In this document: piece after piece, positions 59,930 to 64,000 of the stretch | How the letters are laid out: every line of letters begins with the position of its first letter | Numbering within the stretch: the first letter of the stretch is position 1 | Assembly: GCA_016490735.1 (NCBI GenBank) | Contig: JAEMWC010000617.1 | Location: 151,001 to 215,000, forward strand | From: Pachyseris speciosa | Lineage: Eukaryota; Cnidaria; Anthozoa; Scleractinia; Pachyseridae | Length of the DNA stretch: 64,000 bases | Reading direction: 5' to 3' | The notes under the pieces: model-generated | Told to the model about the DNA's origin: nothing | Databases searched by the model: none | Seen by the model: only the letters and a program-made list of their open reading frames with translations | Program-made: the position numbers and the translations under genes

Positions 59930-60334
59930 TTTTTCGTGATGCTATATGTTACCATAGCAACAGCATGACCTACTAAAAACGCCCTTAATTTTAGCTTTAA
60001 GTACTTATATTTCAAAACGGCACGGTGAAATTTTTTATTGTTATCGAAATTTGATAAGCAGGATAAGACGCAACTTTTGGCAAAGTTAAAAAAAATTCTG
60101 TACATGGGATTCAGAGCCACATTAAATTTTCGAAAATTTAAGGTGGCTCTGAACCTCATGTACAGAAATTTTTTTAACTTTGCCAAAAGTTGCGTCTTAT
60201 CCTGCTTATCAAATTTTGATAACAATAAAAAATTTCACCGTGTCATTTTTGAAATATAAGTACTTAAAGCTAAAATTAAGGGGTTTTTTAGCAGGTCATA
60301 CTGTTGCTATGGTAACATATAGCGTCACGAAAAT
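59930..60334. repeat. Long palindrome (~405 bp)
   Basis: Arms of ~202 nt meet at 60131/60132 (centre TTAAATTTTCGAAAATTTAA). Paired blocks include CACGGTGAAATTTTTTATTG, GCAGGATAAGACGCAACTTT and GTTGCTATGGTAACATATAG (right arm) with few mismatches. Matching protein frames on opposite strands (59875-60225, 60038-60259) are consequences of the symmetry. A second GAGCCACCTTAA at 60459-60471, matching the palindrome centre, may mark an element end. Confidence 0.9.
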
Positions 60335-60500
60335 GATAACAACGTGCTCCCCAATGATTGGACAGTTTTTTGATACCATGATTGTAGCATGAACGGATAA
60401 AGAGTGATAATAATGACCCATCAAAATCTTTGTCTTGGAAAGTGCTGAAAACTCTTTTGAGCCACCTTAATTTGTCTTATTCATTGTAAGCTACCAGCAG

Positions 60501-60781
60501 CAGCATGTTTCACTTGTTATGCCGTAATTGGTTGTGTGCATTGTCTAGAGCAGTGGATTGAGTCAAGCACCTCTTTGGCCAAGTGTCCACTGTGTCGCAC
60601 AAGTGCTGACTATGCGGTTATTCCAGTGGTGCGGGAAATTGCCAATATCCTGGGGCTAACAGTCCCTAGGGATAGTGCTCTAGTGGAAAATGACGCAAGT
60701 GACACCGACACCATCCCTTATGGCCGTGGAGATGAAAAGTATCGTTCGGATGAAGACTTTGAACTTGCCCCGGTGTTGTAA
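60501..60781 (+). CDS. RING-type zinc finger, probable 3' exon
   Basis: An acceptor-like tract (TACCAGCAG|) precedes a frame reading ACFTCYAVIGCVHCLEQWIE, then AKCPLCRTS, an acidic tail (SDTDTIPYGRGDEKYRSDED) and TAA at 60779. The CxxC-LEQW...CPLC block is the distal half of a RING finger, the E2-binding fold of E3 ubiquitin ligases. The first zinc ligands and the usual His are not clearly present, so an upstream exon is needed or the finger is degenerate. An AATAAA-like AAATAAAAT lies near 60926. No upstream exon was identified; the palindrome sits 170 bp upstream. It could be an exon copied from a real gene. Confidence 0.45.
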
Positions 60782-61063
60782 TAATAACTGTTTTATTCTT
60801 CATCTCGAAAAACTATCAGATGTTTAAGTGGAATGTTGCGTTGTTTGAGACATTTTTCGGAAGGCTCCTTTCTTACTTAAGTAATGTTGATAACAAAAAT
60901 TTCAGCATTTGTTTAGTTTAACACTAAAATAAAATAGAAGACAACTTTTAGGTTGCGAAAAAAGTAAGTCGTTGACATATCATGTTGTGGTTGGGTTAAA
61001 CTCAGCCATAAACTGTTTATTCTTAAATCACAGAAAAGTCAAGGCGACAAATTTATAGTAATG
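60782..61063. other. Non-coding, 3' flank of the RING exon
   Basis: AT-rich, no features beyond a possible polyadenylation signal near 60926. Confidence 0.5.
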
Positions 61064-61310
61064 TTAATAAGGGACAAAACAGCTGACGTCATCAATGACC
61101 CATCTCCATTTATTATGTTGCTGTAAATTTCGTCGAAAGTGGGTTTCACGTTGTTTTAAAAGTGCGCCATTGCTTGCCAATGGATCGAACCCAAAAGATA
61201 AATCGCGTGTTATAGTGCCTCCAGCATCAATGTACATTTGTATAGCATCTTCGACGCTTGGTATCATAGCTGAATTTGCTGGATAGACTCTACTTGTCCT
61301 CTGTGCGACC
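61064..61310 (-). pseudogene. C-terminal piece of an integrase-core-domain family protein
   Basis: The minus-strand frame reads TVAQRTSRVYPANSAMIPSV, then DAIQMYIDAGGTITRD and FGFDPLASNGALLKQRETHF to a stop at 61064. The pattern (pre-)IPsvedAixmyxxaGGxlTrxxxFGxDPL....L.xxRExxF matches the tail of a cnidarian/fish protein family carrying an rve-type integrase core. A possible acceptor is TTCCAG|ATACGG at about 61310; an in-frame TGA lies just upstream. The catalytic middle is missing between this and 62050. Confidence 0.6.
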
Positions 61311-62049
61311 GTATCTGGAATTCAATCGCTGTTTCCTTTCCAAAGAAAAAAAGAAAAGAGAAAAGTGTTATTTACGCGTTGGACAATTGCACTTGAAAGG
61401 GTTCCTATTTTCTTCTTGATAAAAAAAAGTACTCACCATAACATTTATTTCATCAGTGGTTACTTTTTTCCTCACATTTTGTTTCAGTTATGATGGTAAA
61501 AAAAATTCTTGTCTTTCAATTAATTCTGTCGGTGGTCATACCTGTGAATAACAAACCCCTGGGGACTCCTATTACGTGGCCTCCGATTCTGTAAAGTAGT
61601 CGTTCGATTGAAGATCAAATTCGACCCCTTTATTTCTATCCTTAATCGTTATCATAATCATAATCATTTTATGTTGGTTATTTCAGAATGCAACTCAGTG
61701 AATCAAGCATAAAACGGGAGAGCGAAATTCCATAGTTGATGAGGGGAGAGGAGCGTCTAAACTTCCGTTATTAAAGTCGAAAAATTTTGAATATATTATT
61801 GTTATTGACTAATATTTATAAGGCTAAAAACATTTTAAATATTAGTCATTTTAAGTTATTATTATTATTATTATTATCATTATTTTTATTATTATTACTA
61901 TCATTATTATTATTGTTATTGTTATTGTTATGCAGCAGTTAAAACTTTTGTGTGCTATATACAATTATTATATACAATTATAATTGTGTGCTATTTCCAC
62001 CAACATTTTATCAACTTATTTCACAACGAATGAAGTGTAGGGAGCTTAC
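61311..62049. other. Non-coding; microsatellite inside
   Basis: Where the integrase core would be expected there is no coding capacity. A (TTA)n/(ATT)n microsatellite with TTG units lies at 61857-61932. Confidence 0.6.
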
Positions 62050-62355
62050 CTCGCTAACGCAATCTTGAATGATGGCATCTATCTCGGCGTCATTCATTTC
62101 AGTTATGCCATGTTTGGAACAGAATAAGCGCAAGTTTCTTTCCGAGAGGCTTGTTCGTACTTCCGGAAAATTTTGCTTGACTGATAAATTGCTGATCTTT
62201 ATGTATGTTCTGTTTCCTTTTACTAGCCTGCTTACTACGTCGACATTACTTTCGAAATACTCTATAACGTAACAAGGCGCCAAATTCAAATACAGGATAG
62301 ACAAATTAATGCAGCAAAAATGTCCAAACCGAGCGAGTATTTCATTTCGCGCCAT
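62050..62355 (-). CDS. N-terminal exon of an integrase-core-domain family protein (102 codons)
   Basis: From ATG at 62353-62355 (MARNEILARFGHFCCINLSI) the frame runs to a strong phase-0 donor (AGCGAG|GTAAGC) at 62050. The C-terminal half, TSLSERNLRLFCSKHGITEM then DAEIDAIIQDCVSE, matches the helix-turn-helix-like segment that in this family precedes the VGPxYGR...integrase core. The open frame extends further upstream (to 62490) without a better start. The donor and coding frame look intact, but the next exon with the DDE-type core is not in the window, so this is a gene remnant or is spliced to something else. Confidence 0.5.
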
Positions 62356-63326
62356 TTTTTGACAGCTGTCAATCAAGAAGGCAGAACGAAAAAAGGTCGA
62401 CATTTTTCTGTTTTGATGAAAACGGCGAAAAGCTGAAAAACTCGAGAAATTTCTCATTTTGACTTTTTCGCATGACGTGAAATATAACAATGACTTGAGA
62501 AAATTGACTTACGCAATATAGAGAGAAATCCTAAAAATACTCCACGTTATCTGACAGAAAATGCGCTTCAGTTTCAGGTTTTATAAACACGAGTGAAATC
62601 AACAAGAAACGTATAGTATTTTTCGTTTTGCGTGTAAATAACATATCAAGAAGGTGATTTTTATGAAGTTTTGCAGTTTCTCGATCCAGGTTCTTATTGA
62701 AAAGTAGAATTGCCGGAAGCGGTCACTGATTAATCAGGTGTTCAATCGAATGTCATCCCATTTTACATGGAGATACGTTGTTACGTTTAGGGAAACTGTG
62801 ACCAATTCCATGAAGATCCAGCGATTTGAAACTTGTTCACTGTGAGTCCAGTGATTCCATTCGGTGACGTGCGTTTCTTTCCGTACCAAGCAAACGAATG
62901 TTTCGATTGAACTGTCTAGCTCGAATAGCGCACTGTTTGCGCGCATTTTTTTTTGTATAATTTTGGTACCAGGGGGGAGGGGTAGTGGACTTGGGAAGTA
63001 AATGGAGTAGGGGGTAGTGGTGGAATGAAGATATCCCTGTAAAGAAATGTGGTTGCAAGAAAATTTTGTACAATTAAAAGCAAATTTGACAAAAATACTT
63101 CTTTTCAGAAAATTCTTTACTCACCTCCACCACCTGTCCCTGCTCAAAAAAATACAATAAAGTCCTACCTAAAATTGGGGCATGTCCTGTCGTATATTTT
63201 CACTCTTTTGATTCCATACTCCAGATACACAAATAAATGTTTTGTCCTAAAGTTCAAGGTTTTCTTTTCGAAGGTCACAAAAAATAGTAAAGGGAAACTT
63301 AACGGTATCTATGCAAATAATTAATA
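62356..63326. other. Non-coding
   Basis: No recognised gene. G/A-rich patch at 62971-63020. Confidence 0.5.
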
Positions 63327-63826
63327 TACCGTATTTATTCGATTAACCGCCCGGGGCGCTTATTAAATTTTTGGACCTTGAGAGTGGGCGCTTATTTTAG
63401 GTGGGCGCTTGTTCGAGGCTGAGCGCTTATTAAATTTTCACCATTTTCAGCAAGTATAGTATGTTTATTTTGCAAGAAAACAATAAATGGTAATAACAAA
63501 ACGCGAAGATGTAACAAAGCAAAGTCTCTGTAAAATACTCTGAAGAAAACTCCGTCTTTGGTGCAGTCTCTTGTTGGTACTTATTCAATTTCAATCCTTG
63601 AAGACAATGAATCTAGAGATTGTAACCCACTGAGTAAATAATAATCAATACTACTTTCGTGCACTTCAGTGTCATATTTTGGGGGGTCTGAGTGGAGATA
63701 GGGTAGGGTAGGGATGGGCGCTTATTCGAGGCTGGGCGCTTATTAACTTTTTCTACCTTTAGGATGGGCGCTTATTCAAGGTGGGCGCTAATTCGAGGTT
63801 GGGCACTTATTTGCATAAATACGGTA
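63327..63826. repeat. MITE with TACCGTATTTATTCGATTAA-type termini (500 bp)
   Basis: The left TACCGTATTTATTCGATTAA pairs with the right end TTTGCATAAATACGGTA, with TA at both flanks. Subterminal GGGCGCTTATT repeats occur about nine times in clusters at both ends (63355-63440 and 63715-63810). A non-autonomous, probably mariner-type element. Confidence 0.85.
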
Positions 63827-64000
63827 AGGGCCTTTTCTGTTAACGAACGAGGAGGACTACTAATTCTTGCGGGAAGGCTATTTATGACTCTTTCTTTCGA
63901 AACGTTGGACTCGGCACATAGCCCCGGAAGGAGGCCCTCCCACAGTTTTCCAACCTTCTTGGCTTTCACCAAAGAGCATAGCGCGTACCGGATATGCGGA
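63827..64000. other. Right edge, nothing recognised
   Basis: A 66-codon minus-strand frame (63772-63972) overlaps the MITE end and has no recognisable family. Confidence 0.4.

Noticed and set aside
59875..60259. Matching 116- and 73-codon proteins on opposite strands
   Set aside because: Both are readings of the same palindrome arms, so their similarity is not evidence of coding.

Overview
The window looks like nuclear DNA of an anthozoan cnidarian, most likely a stony coral or close relative. This is inferred from intron-rich immune-receptor-type exons (glycosyltransferase group 1, TRADD-N-like, ankyrin), an AT-rich background, and many repeat classes I associate with anthozoan genomes: tRNA-derived SINEs, Penelope-like and CR1/L2-like elements, and TIR/foldback MITEs. 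There are no bacterial-style operons. All calls come from reading the sequence; no database search was possible.

Layout. Bases 1-4.2 kb hold the start of a BEL/Pao-type retroelement on the minus strand (running off the left edge), a broken retroelement C-terminal domain, a ~400 bp foldback element, and an old copy of a repeat family that recurs at 33-57 kb. From 4.7 to 11.9 kb there are foldbacks, a short MITE and a decayed non-LTR reverse transcriptase, with only one weak exon candidate.

Bases 12.1-25.2 kb are the gene-bearing core, all on the minus strand. From 5' to 3': an exon for a 405-residue GT-B glycosyltransferase domain; a 74-residue linker exon; a 136-residue TRADD-N-like exon; two more linker exons (plus one uncertain exon); three 99-nt exons each encoding exactly one 33-residue ankyrin repeat; and an uninterrupted 703-residue ORF with about 17 ankyrin repeats. 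The domain and linker exons have phase 1 at both ends where both ends are visible, so they can be duplicated, skipped or shuffled without breaking the frame. I read them as one modular cytoplasmic receptor/adaptor gene of the kind expanded in coral innate immunity. The last ORF could be its final exon or a separate intronless gene.

Bases 25-33 kb are introns, flanks and mobile elements: three SINE pieces, a 1.65 kb non-autonomous Tc1/mariner-like transposon with 44-bp perfect TIRs, a full SINE, a MITE, microsatellites, and the 3' end of a Penelope-like element with a hammerhead-like motif.

Bases 33-57 kb are dominated by three copies (A, B, C) of one large low-coding repeat. A and B are tandem and nearly identical; C is dispersed. 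Each carries the same internally deleted, 5'-truncated CR1/L2-like LINE. Between B and C lie a 256-bp tandem/inverted repeat block, nested TIR elements and a RecQ-like helicase fragment.

Bases 57-64 kb hold a decayed hAT transposase that keeps one intron, a ~405 bp palindrome, a RING-type 3' exon, the two ends of an integrase-core family gene without its catalytic middle, and a 500 bp MITE at the right edge.
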